Shown in pieces: positions 18,600 through 26,832 of a stretch of DNA of 26,832 nt. Source of the stretch: Lenisia limosa. Its lineage: Eukaryota > Breviatea. The translations under genes and the position numbers were made by a program. Under the pieces are notes generated by a model, which searched no databases, had not been told where the DNA came from, and saw only the letters and a list, made by a program, of their open reading frames with translations. The stretch's first letter is position 1, and every line of letters begins with the position of its first letter. The stretch lies in the NCBI GenBank assembly GCA_001655205.1, contig LPNZ01009748.1, positions 1-26,832 of the forward strand, read 5' to 3'.

Positions 18600-18814
18600 A
18601 AAGCTTTTTTATCACAAGGTTCAAAGTTACTGGAGAGTTGTAGGCATTATTTAACAGCCGTTTCTCTTAAAAGGTTTGATATTTTGGGATATTTTTTTCA
18701 AACAAAACAGTTTATCAGTTTATTAACTTTCAAAAAGGATCAAATTGTAATTTTTAGAAATTCTAGACCATCTTACCTGTCTCTTTTATCTCAAACTGTT
18801 TTGTTATGCAAATG

Positions 18815-20365
18815 AGCCCGAAATTAGAAGTGTATCGCTACCTCCATTGTTTTATCTCTGTTTCAGGTGGTAGTAGTAGTACTGTCAAAAATATTTATAC
18901 AATATAAAGCCACAATTACAAAACTCCGGACAAACCATCATTTTCATCACAAAAAACGATGGAATGAGGACTTTTTAGCCTTCTTGGAAGCAGATTGACC
19001 GGCTGAAATTCGCCACTTAGAAGTGGCCTTTTTTGCCTTGCGACAAATGAATGAATCATCATTACTATTGGTCCGAAAACAAACTGAAATTCTCAATAAA
19101 TTCTTGATGAATATCGATAATTTCAGTTGCCTATTAGCAGCTTTCATAATTAGAAAACCACTAGTCAACCCAGTAAGTGGAGAAGGTGATGGTCTCCAAG
19201 GTGGCGGTCAAGGAAGCCGCCTGGAAACGATTAGGAAGAGAAAAGCTGCCCAGCATCAGACGTATCTCTTTCTTGGTGGGGAAGTCACCGTCCAGATCTT
19301 CTTGGAAGACCCAAGATAGAGTTCCCTCCCCCTATATCAGGCAAAGCTTGGCCAGTGTGAACCTTCTCTTTAATTCTCTTAGCACCCAATCAACTCTGAT
19401 AAATCTCTAACGGTTAAGTCAAAGGAGTGACGATTCCTTGTTGGGAAATCACTTTCTCCTACACTGTAAGCATCTTCCACAGCAAGAGCTTCGTTTTTCT
19501 CAGGTTTTCGGTGTTCGTTGCTTCATCCTTTTTCATGAGCACCGTTTTACTGATAGAAATGTAAACTATTAACAAGGTGATAAACACTTGGTTGCAGGAT
19601 GGTTTTGTGAATTTTTTTTTGAAAACTATTTTCGGTGTAGTAATCTTGAAAATTGACTGGTTTTTTTTATATAAAACAAAATATTCAGTTAATCTTACAC
19701 CCCCAACCATACGTTGCGGTTAATTTTTTTTTAATGCCCATTTTTACTGACGTTCCAATATTGGAGGAAAACTACCCAACGGGGTGTTTTTAAAACTGCG
19801 CACATGGTTTCAAATAAAAAAACGACTGAACCTTCTTTTAATGAGTGGTTCCAAAATCGTGTTATTCTTGGTGTATCGGAAATAATTCAACACGCCAACT
19901 TCTTTTGACAATATTACAAGCTCCTTACACACAGTTTAAAGGTTTAAGGAGGAAAATACTTATTGTTTAATTTATCCCAATATATTTTTTTGATTGCACA
20001 ACTACATTTTATTATTTTTACCAGTTAAATGCGCATTAAATACGGTTACTCTTTTTCCATTCTTGTGGTTTCATTTTTTAGATCCCAATTGAGGCTACTT
20101 GGAGCTAAAGAAGCACTTGGCAATGGGGAAGCAACAATTGAGAGTTTGTTTTCTTAGTACTCCCCCCCCNNNNNNNNNNNNNNNNNNNNNNNNNNNNNNN
20201 NNNNNNNNNNNNNNNNNNNNNNNNNNNNNNNNNNNNNNNNNNNNNNNNNNNNNNNNNNNNNNNNNNNNNNNNNNNNNNNNNNNNNNNNNNNNNNNNNNAA
20301 ATTTAACGAGTACTGCCTGTCGTCTCTTACACAAATTAGTAAAATATATCATATACCGTAGGGAA
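18815..20365. other. Mostly non-coding, weak frames, one large gap
   Basis: A Lys-rich - strand frame (18947-19168) ends with RKAKKATSKWRISAGQSASK, resembling a nuclear protein tail. A GC-richer + strand patch (19170-19330) reads EKVMVSKVAVKEAAWKRLGR. Neither has a recognisable domain. The 19400-20160 stretch is T-rich and empty. An eight-C run (20162-20169) abuts a gap at 20170-20298. Confidence 0.3.
20170..20298. other. Assembly gap (129 N) after a poly-C run
   Basis: The N run starts directly after eight Cs. Confidence 0.95.
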
Positions 20366-20640
20366 ATTGGAAATGTCAAATTATTCGGGAAATTTATCAT
20401 ATTTTTTCAAAACGACCATGTTTTCAAACAAATATCATATTTTATTTTCGGGACAAAGGGGGACAGAGGGGGTAGGTAATAAGGAAGGGGGAAAGAAAGG
20501 AAACTTTGAGGACACGTCATCGGAATGTCAAAAATATGACACATATGACGCCAACATATTGCGAAAATCATATAAATATGGCATTTTTTTCATAAAATAT
20601 GAGAATTGTCATTGACTTGTGCCATATTTTTCTCTTCTCT
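20366..20640 (+). repeat. Dispersed repeat block 1, left copy
   Basis: Homologous, with indels, to 24748-25000 in the same orientation. Shared landmarks in order are AAATGTCA, AAAACGACCA, ATCATATTTTAT, GACAAAGGGGGACAG, GACACGTCAT, GGAATGTCAAAA, TGGCATTTTTT and ATTTTTCTC. It shows no coding potential. Probably a remnant of an unnamed interspersed element. Confidence 0.75.
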
Positions 20641-20693
20641 AAATAAACGTTTCCCTCGCGTTTTCTCCCAAATATGACAGTTTTGAACCATAT

Positions 20694-20960
20694 ATGACAG
20701 AATATATCACCAATAAACGGAAATACGTTAACTACACAGTAGGTCAAAAGTTCATCATTTTAGACACATTTACCAGTACCTCCATCCCCAAGAAGCTTCT
20801 TAAAAAGGCAGAAGCAGACAGGTCTAAAGAGATCGTTCAGCCTTTGAGAGAGATCTTACGAGAAGATCCTGAAAAGGTTAATTTCTTCATCAAAATCTTA
20901 TCTATGCCAAAAGATACGACCAAAAAGAAGGAAAAGAGGAGCAGAAGGAAGCAAATATAG
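20694..20960 (+). CDS. Lysine-rich open frame, unknown
   Basis: 88 codons from the ATG at 20694 to a TAG. The sequence MTEYITNKRKYVNYTVGQKF is followed by an amphipathic, charged helix region and a very basic tail (TKKKEKRSRRKQI) typical of nuclear proteins. It sits between dispersed repeat blocks 1 and 2, so it may be coded by the same element. The copy near 24.5 kb has no equivalent frame. No family recognised. Confidence 0.3.
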   Translation: MTEYITNKRKYVNYTVGQKFIILDTFTSTSIPKKLLKKAEADRSKEIVQPLREILREDPEKVNFFIKILSMPKDTTKKKEKRSRRKQI

Positions 20961-20989
20961 CACAGCAAAATCTTTAGATCAGCTGAGGT

Positions 20990-21054
20990 TCCTCGGAGTG
21001 GCATGGGGAATTTTCTCGGTTGTTTTGCGGTGGTTCCTCGATTCTCACTCGGGG
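20990..21054 (+). repeat. Dispersed repeat block 2, left (+) copy
   Basis: Starts TCCTCGGAG and includes GGTTGTTTTGCGG and GGTTCCTCG. An inverted copy is at 24429-24488, about 75% identical by eye. The two bracket the transposase remnants at 21677-23230. Confidence 0.7.
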
Positions 21055-21111
21055 ACGCTAACCTTCTTAAACCAACCTCAAAAATTCACCAATGCCATAT
21101 TGTATAAAAAA

Positions 21112-21242
21112 NNNNNNNNNNNNNNNNNNNNNNNNNNNNNNNNNNNNNNNNNNNNNNNNNNNNNNNNNNNNNNNNNNNNNNNNNNNNNNNNNNNNNNNNN
21201 NNNNNNNNNNNNNNNNNNNNNNNNNNNNNNNNNNNNNNNNNN
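21112..21242. other. Assembly gap (131 N)
   Basis: Unlike the other large gaps, this one follows a short A-run, not a C or G homopolymer. Confidence 0.95.
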
Positions 21243-21676
21243 CGCAATTAAATTGAATGATGCATGGAATACACCTTCAAAAATAATGGGCACAGTTTAA
21301 GACACCATGTGCATACATTGGGCCTATCCTTATGAGGACCAAGGGGGTGGACCATATTGGTCATGGTATCAGATTCCTCTCATTTCGAAAAAGTTATAAT
21401 ACTTATTTTGTTGAAAATGAGAATTATTGTTCAAGTTTACCATTTAGATAAGATGGTCTAAGCAACTTGTATTATTAACATTGCTTTGCTCTCCCCTACC
21501 ATCCTGTTGGTAGTATTGACCAAGTAGGCCAAGGCCTCAATCTTGGGAGCGACTACCTCTTGAATTGAGTCACAACAGAGCTGGAGATAGCGTCACTGAG
21601 AACAGCTGTGGGATTGGGCGAGATGACTGCGATCCGGGGGCTTCACCACCTAGTCTTGGGGGCCTTTGACGAATCA

Positions 21677-22150
21677 CTTTCGCTATCTTCAAGGCTATCC
21701 ATTGCTCCACTCTCACATCCCTCCTCAAGAAGTCCCCCAGGTTGTCGAAGGATGTTCTTCTTTCCACCCTGAAGGCCTACAACCAGGCTGCTGAACCCAC
21801 CAACACTCTCAATGCCTTCAAAAACTCCGGTATCCAGGTCAAGCTGCTTCTCTCCGTCACCATCACCCCATCCACACTTGCCTTCCATTTCACAGACTCC
21901 TCTTTAGCATTCTCCGCTCCTCTCCTCTCTCCCCACCGTACTGCCCTTTATGCAGAATACCCAAGAGCTTATCGACCTTATTAAGGTGGCTAAAGGGGGT
22001 AACGCCGAGGCTGCAAAGGTTGCTTGGTTGGCTATTGCCAATTATCACCAAGCTCTCACCGATGCTGAGGTCGAGGCTCAAGGTGAGAAGGGGTTGGCTT
22101 TAATAACTCCTCCTCTTAAACCTTATACCCCTACATACCTTATTGAATAA
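21677..22150 (+). pseudogene. DDE (pogo-like) transposase, C-terminal fragment
   Basis: The frame running into 21742 reads FAIFKAIHCSTLTSLLKKSP, then LLSTLKAYNQAAEPTNTLNA and FKNSGI. This matches the segment after the third catalytic residue in DDE_1 transposases (FK..., then A...A.T..N...AFR.TGI). After about 21940 the register shifts by one, and the frame from 21950 reads MQNTQELIDLIKVAKGGNAE to a TAA. It ends with a proline-rich tail, PPLKPYTPTY. The catalytic core is missing. It precedes the N-terminal part of the next fragment, so it belongs to a separate copy. Confidence 0.6.
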
Positions 22151-22724
22151 AAACCTCTCCCTGAAAATTTGCAAAATATAAAACAAATAATTCTGGGGAC
22201 AGCAAACTTATTCTTTGTATTTTTACCTGGGCACAAGGATAACTTTTTAAGTTAGTCATTCTGTTGTTCTAATTTGATTTTTTGTAGTTGAGACAATGGT
22301 TTGACTCCTACATTGATGGGCCTTTATTCCAGTGTTTCTTGAACATTCCAAAAATAGGTATTTTTAGTTTGGTGTATTTTTCAAAAAATGCATCAACTAG
22401 AGATGTCCACAATATGGTATGTTGCGCTTGTTCGGGGGTGGTGTTGCTGTGATTTATAACATTCAAAAATTAGCGACTATTGTATCTGTGGAAAAACCAA
22501 AATTACATTACATCCCCAAACAAAAAAAAGACAAATAAATGTTAGGCTGCTCAAGAGGTTTACCGCCATCAAGCTCAAAAGGTTCAAGAACATGACATTG
22601 GGCTTTATCAATAATCACCCCACATCAAGAAAGTGGAAGGCTACGGGAATTGTTCATGCGATTGACTTTAAGTTTCTTATAATTTTTCTTAAGCACTATT
22701 GCCATCTCTTATTTATCAACTTAG

Positions 22725-23230
22725 ACTCCCAACTTACCTGAGAAGTGCCGACATGATGCCACCATCACTCCTGATCGCATGTTGCAACACCTCTCTGTAC
22801 TCTCCCATGCCATCAAGAAATGCCACCCATCTTTGATCACCAATATGAATGAGGCTATGGTTCAAATCTCAGGAATGAAGCAGAGTCCCATCATTCCCTT
22901 CTCCTTCTCAATCAGAAGACTATTAGAGAAGAATCCGAGATTCTGTCCAGATATGCCGCTGCTTCAATTCACACACCTAATGATGTTAGGTTAGTAAACG
23001 ATATTGTTTTTATGCATAGTATATACATTCCGGCGGTGGAGGCTCACCGCAAGGCTCAAGGACTTCCTCGTGCTCTGCTTATTACTGATGGACACTCGTC
23101 CTGATACTCAGCTTTTCCCTTACTCTTCTCAAGGCACATAACATTGACCTTTCCCTGCTCCCCTCCCATACCTCTCAAGTTACTCAAGCACATAGCCGCT
23201 TGACCAGTCTGGGGGGTAGGGAAAAAATAT
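22725..23230 (+). pseudogene. DDE (pogo-like) transposase, catalytic-domain remnant
   Basis: An exon from 22725 (after acceptor CAACTTAG) reads TPNLPEKCRHDATITPDRML and later HPSLITNMNEAMVQISGMKQ. The family motif is N-M-D-E, but here the first catalytic Asp is Asn (AAT at 22848-22850). After a short intron (22990-23019, 30 nt), VEAHRKAQGLPRALLITDGH contains the second Asp (GAT at 23087-23089). A stop and a frameshift follow. LLPSHTSQVTQAHSRLTSLG near 23140-23217 corresponds to the LPSHTSHVTQPLD region at the third acidic residue, with the PLD part lost. The protein would be inactive. The fragment runs into a G-run and a gap at 23265. An upstream exon near 22540-22670 may carry earlier residues. 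Confidence 0.7.
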
Positions 23231-23264
23231 TATTGAATAATATAATTTCAAAGGTGGGGGGGGG

Positions 23265-23319
23265 NNNNNNNNNNNNNNNNNNNNNNNNNNNNNNNNNNNN
23301 NNNNNNNNNNNNNNNNNNN
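23265..23319. other. Assembly gap (55 N) after a poly-G run
   Basis: The N run starts directly after a run of nine Gs. Confidence 0.95.
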
Positions 23320-23621
23320 TATGTATAATACAGATATGATTAAAACCACGAACCGAACAAGCCTTTTGTTTTTGTAATACCCCTTTTAATCAAGCTAATC
23401 ATGACAAAGCTGTTTTCCCATAACAAGACATAACACTTTGAGGTCTTTTCTCATTCACGCATTGAAAACATGTGTATTAGAAGATGGAAGCTGAAAATAA
23501 TATAGAATAATGTAGATATCAGAAAGAACGGGAAACAGAAATGGCTTCAGTGACCCAATAAAAGAGTTAATGCATACAATAACATGATCAGAGGTATCAA
23601 CATATGTACATATATGTATAG

Positions 23622-24297
23622 TCAAAGCTCCGGACATCATTCAAAATTCCCGGACACATCAAAACTCCCGGACAGCTTGAGTTTTTCATACAAAATCACC
23701 ATAAACCACCTAGAAACCCTATTTCCCTTCTGTTTTTGAAAGTAATCTCAATCTTAATCAAATAATGAAACCCCAATTTAACATATTATCGGGTCAAAAC
23801 CAAATTAAGTCCCTAAGCTCTCTATTTACGGTCCAAAAACGGTCAAAAACAAGCAAAAACCGTTATAAAAGGCCACATTCAAGGAATAAATGGCAACTAT
23901 CCGGGAAAGTTTACCCCTGTAGACAGTGCTATTTTTAGCATTTTTTCCTCAAAATTCACCATTACATAGCCAAAGCAAATGGGAACCCGGAACCAATTAC
24001 TCCGAGGGGTACAAATTTTTGTTTCTTAACACTAAAAGAGGGTAAGATTCAGAAAATAATCCAGTGAAAAGGCAAAAGGGGGGCCCCCGGGAGACCAAAT
24101 TCACGGATTTATGACATTTGCTCAAAATTGAAAAAAAAAAGGTAGGAAACATTAGAAGGTCCATTTCTCTATGTAATCTGTCGAAGCATTTTTTCAAAAA
24201 ACACTAGCAATGGCCTATACAAGGTGTCAACTTCANNNNNNNNNNCTCTGGGAGTTTTGATGTGTCCTGGAATTTTGAATGATGTCCGGAGCTTTGA
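23622..24297. mobile_element. Non-autonomous DNA element with 52-bp terminal inverted repeats
   Basis: The left end (23622-23673) and right end (24246-24297) are inverted repeats matching at 49 of 52 positions, starting TCAAAGCTCCGGACATCATT. Each end holds repeats of the motif (C)CCGGACA, three times on the left, as expected for transposase binding sites. The 676-nt interior has a 10-N gap (24236-24245), no significant open frame, and a poly-A tract. That makes it a MITE-like or deletion-derivative element. No clean target-site duplication is visible. It lies inside the span bracketed by repeat block 2. Confidence 0.8.
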
Positions 24298-24428
24298 GGA
24301 CCCACATACATACTATGCATATGTAAATGCAAAGTACTACCATCGTAGTACTTCATTGTTTTCTTGAAAATACAGGATTTCAGCGATTGTTTTAAGGAGG
24401 TTTTGAGAGACGAACGGGGCATAGCCTT

Positions 24429-24488
24429 GTGAGAACCGAGGAACCTCCGCAAAACAACCAAGGAAATCCCAAATGCTATCTCCGAGGA
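24429..24488 (-). repeat. Dispersed repeat block 2, right (inverted) copy
   Basis: Reverse complement of the block at 20990-21054, sharing GGTTGTTTTGCGG and GGTTCCTCG. The similarity fades toward 24380. Confidence 0.7.
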
Positions 24489-24747
24489 TCTGCGTCGAGG
24501 GGATATGAGCTTCCAACCCCCAATGAAATATGAGAAATGTTATATTTTGAGTGATCTCAAGAAAAAGGTCGAATTTTGTCAAATAATGAACATTTATTTC
24601 TGCCAATCTGGCTACCATTCTCTGTCTGAACAACGCAAAATCTAAAAAAAGTGGGGAACAATGAGTCAAAATATTGTCACTAATAAGTATTTATTGGTAA
24701 AGAACCAAACATATACTAGTACATTGAAGTATACTCAATACCTTTAG

Positions 24748-25000
24748 GAAGTTAAAAATGTCATATTTTTAAAAACGACCACAAAACAAAAATCATATTT
24801 TATGCTAATACCATGATCCATTACGAGACAAGGGGGACAGGGGTAATAAGGGAGAGGCAATGAAAAGAAACATTGGTGACACGTCATTGGAATGTCAAAA
24901 TATGCGCCCGAATATGGAAAATGTTTTAATATAGCTATATATTTGGCATTTTTTCATAAAAAATCATATGAATATGACTGTGCAATATTTTTCTCTCCTC
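24748..25000 (+). repeat. Dispersed repeat block 1, right copy
   Basis: Same orientation and landmark order as 20366-20640, including GACACGTCATTGGAATGTCA. The two copies differ by many small indels and are clearly old. Confidence 0.75.
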
Positions 25001-25556
25001 TTGTGTCTGGCTCTCTACAAAATGGTGAATATGAGAGATGTAACCTGTGCAGACGGGGAGGGGGGAGCATCGTTGATAACCTTCTCATCTTTTAGATCTC
25101 ACTTTGAAGGAAAGTAAATTACGGGAAGATATACAGGTTGTTTCTGTTTACAATTAAGTTGAATGTTGAGCATGACAAATCTATTCTTGCAGACACACGT
25201 CCTATAAGTTCAGTCCATTTTTTTAAAGAAGAAAAGGTAGTATTTTGATGGTTTATTGGTCTTGCACACATAATCATTAACTTCCTTCTATGCTAAGGAT
25301 GATTTAAGAGTGTAATCATTTTTGATTGAGTATATCGATATGTGATTTAGTATAGTAGGTGGGGGTGGAAAACCTCGACAGGTCACAAAGAAAATAAATG
25401 ATGGTATTTTTTTTGTTGAAAAAGATTTTTCTCTGTCCTTAAATGAAGTCTGACACGTTTTTACTTTTCATTATTGAAGCGATACGTCAAAACAAAGCAA
25501 TAAGTTGGACTAAAAAGCAACATATAACTTACTCTTTAATTTTGTAACTTTTTCAG
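25001..25556. other. Intergenic, no gene seen
   Basis: AT-rich, with a short G-run near 25058-25067. No frame or repeat recognised. Confidence 0.4.
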
Positions 25557-25745
25557 ATACTGGCATGTGTAGTGTTTACATGGTTCTATATATCATCACA
25601 ATGTTTAAAGAAGAAAAGGAATGGAAAGCCATGTGAAAATGGGCCAAATAGGAGACGAAAAGTTGAGAAAAATCTTGAAGATCAGATCTCCTGGAGTGCG
25701 CCTCCTGATGTCTTTATCCTGTTTTATAGAACAACTAAAGTGTAA
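25557..25745 (+). CDS. Possible terminal exon of a membrane protein
   Basis: After a strong TTTTTCAG acceptor, 62 codons are open to a TAA. ILACVVFTWFYIS is a plausible membrane segment. It is followed by a positively charged stretch (CLKKKRNGKPCENG, then NRRRKVEK) and a polar tail ending FILFYRTTKV, a layout typical of a single-pass protein with a cytoplasmic tail. No ATG starts the frame, so it would be a last exon. A different frame starting at 25621 overlaps it. No upstream exon found. Confidence 0.25.
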   Translation: MLACVVFTWFYISSQCLKKKRNGKPCENGPNRRRKVEKNLEDQISWSAPPDVFILFYRTTKV

Positions 25746-25859
25746 TAAGAGTTTCAGTCAAATACAATCGCCCAATCTTACTTATCTTGATGTCACCGTT
25801 ATGAACCCGAGCTTTACCAATCATTGGAATCCTCCTCATTATCAAGGTACAAAATGAAT

Positions 25860-26600
25860 TGCAGCATTTAAGGCTTGCCGTCAGAAGCTTTCCTGACTTT
25901 GGCTCACTCGCTATTGAGGAGAAAATCTATGTTCTCTTGCTGAGGACAAAGGCGTTCTACGTTATCTTTCTGAGTCCAACGCAGCTTATCTTGTTAACGT
26001 AAGAAGGCAACTATTTTGTATTCACTGTTACTGAGTACCCTTTTTGGCTTTTCATGTTCACTAATTGATTAGGTGAAACGTAACCAAGTTTCAAATTATA
26101 AGCATGTGGCAGTGAAGCGAAGACCTGGGCGTGCAACATACCTCCATCCTGATAGTGACAACCATTTTCTGAGACTTGTCTTGGAGTGTATTGTCCGTGG
26201 CGAGATCCCGAACACCACCGAGTTGAGACAGATGGTGGGGGGGGGGTAAATTTACATGTTCATTCTGTTTTTCTCTTTGAAATTCAATTTATTAAATCCA
26301 TCAATAACTCTATGAGGCCTTTATTACTGCCAAGAAATTTGGCAGCACAGCCCCTGCACATCCTCCCAGCAAAGACTGCTGCAGAGAGAAGGCTTTGACC
26401 GAAGGCCGTCTGATGCAGCATGCAGCTTCCCTTGCCTCTGTTATCGATGACAAGGCCTTCCATCCAGACATGGTCTGGAACATGGATGAGTCCATGGTTG
26501 ACGTCTCCGCCAATGTTTATAGAGCTCAAGGATGCTAAGAAGACCTACGGCAGACCCCCACTCCCCCAAGCCACATCACCTTCATTGGAACCATTGCGTT
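25860..26600 (+). pseudogene. DDE (pogo-like) transposase, N-terminal half
   Basis: The first exon piece ends GVLRYLSESNAAYLVN at 25998 with donor GTAAGA. A 74-nt intron follows. Exon 2 (from 26073) reads VKRNQVSNYKHVAVKRRPGR, an AT-hook-like basic linker, then LHPDSDNHFLRLVLECIVRG up to ELRQMV. A ten-G run merges with a GTAAAT donor at 26246. Exon 3 (from 26317) reads AFITAKKFGS and later HPDMVWNMDESMVDVS, with the first catalytic Asp intact (GAT at 26485-26487). TAA at 26536-26538 interrupts it, and SHITFIGTIAFVGS appears in another frame. Stops in the first exon also show decay. The intron position equals that in the 1-1716 array. The second and third acidic residues would lie beyond the window edge. 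Confidence 0.7.
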
Positions 26601-26711
26601 TGTGGGATCAACATAAACTGCATTTATACTTAAGGAAAATGGGAAGGGTAATAATAAAGCAGTTGGAGTGATATTTTGGGGGAGGGGGGGGTGGGTAAGT
26701 ATATTTATCAT

Positions 26712-26803
26712 GATCCCTACGATCCCAAAAAAAGACTGAAATCTCGTAAAATCCTCGATAAATATCAATATTATACCGGCAGTCTTTTTGGACTGTAGGG
26801 AAT
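26712..26803. repeat. Imperfect inverted repeat, hairpin-forming
   Basis: The left arm (26712-26738) has CCCTAC...CCAAAAAAAGACTG and the right arm (26780-26803) CAGTCTTTTTGGACTGTAGGG. The loop is AT-rich (GATAAATATC). Layout and the C-plus-A-run-GAC core resemble the inverted repeat at 14531-14610. Confidence 0.6.
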
Positions 26804-26832
26804 CCTTATTCACGATACTTCTTAGAGAGGGG

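Larger units (their letters stand above)
18361..18814 (+). pseudogene. PRPF4: U4/U6 snRNP protein PRP4, N-terminal fragment
   Basis: PRP4 is a core protein of the U4/U6.U5 tri-snRNP and is needed for splicing. RSAIVVPIDDTEVKSTLRGY and KQPICLFGEG match the conserved PRP4 motif (VP-DD-EVK..LR....PI.LFGEG) closely. PFDRRARLSAFLLQG matches the following P..RR.RLR segment once an apparent 24-nt intron (18451-18474) is removed. A second apparent 26-nt intron (18574-18599) restores the frame to KAFLSQGSKLLESCRHYLTA and VSLKRF. The family has a similar GP-x-SL-x4-R and SLxR stretch here. The frame stops at 18814, near where the WD40 repeats should start. SRPSYLSLLSQ may be the lead-in. No WD40 repeats follow, so the gene is truncated or continues through exons I cannot see. 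AT-rich host codon use. Confidence 0.65.

Noticed and set aside
18562-18626. 65-nt GT-AG intron as the alternative in PRP4
   Set aside because: It fixes the frame but removes KAFLSQGSK, which fits the family's conserved GP..SL approach segment. It is kept only as an alternative to the 26-nt form.

Overview
The window is AT-rich nuclear DNA from a eukaryote, almost certainly a unicellular one. It has spliceosomal introns, the standard stop codons, a mitochondrial enzyme gene, an E2F/DP-type transcription factor and a spliceosome protein. Several N gaps and many decayed mobile-element genes are also present. I cannot name the species. The host genes appear to carry ultrashort introns of about 19-26 nt, a size class known from chlorarachniophyte nucleomorphs and some ciliates. 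A compact-intron protist is therefore likelier than a fungus, plant or animal.

Three host-type genes are recognised. A DP (E2F dimerisation partner) gene lies at 2099-2515 (-). A complete mitochondrial succinyl-CoA ligase beta subunit lies at 10504-11883 (-), in six exons. The N-terminal part of U4/U6 snRNP protein PRP4 lies at 18361-18814 (+). In the ligase gene, four introns of 22, 19, 21 and 24 nt follow GT-AG and restore the family alignment exactly. A fifth intron, and two in PRP4, fit best as 24-26 nt introns that begin GT but end TTG instead of AG.

Most other coding sequence is mobile-element debris on the + strand, richer in GC than its surroundings. It comprises an array of N-terminal exons of a pogo-like DDE transposase (1-1716); a RecQ-like SF2 helicase pseudogene (3701-5515); two related copies of a second helicase family (9576-10395 and 12703-13826), the latter followed by exons of a ubiquitin-specific-protease-like domain (15656-16112); and three decayed DDE transposase pieces (21677-22150, 22725-23230, 25860-26600). 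Introns in these elements are mostly of ordinary size (about 60-110 nt, one of about 350 nt), in contrast with the host genes. Two short ones (38 and 30 nt) are exceptions.

Non-coding structure includes a 676-bp element with 52-bp terminal inverted repeats (23622-24297), two pairs of diverged dispersed repeats around 20.4-25.0 kb, several hairpin-forming inverted repeats, and a short motif recurring near each helicase copy. Long C or G homopolymers abut three of the four large gaps. I found no rRNA, tRNA or CRISPR.
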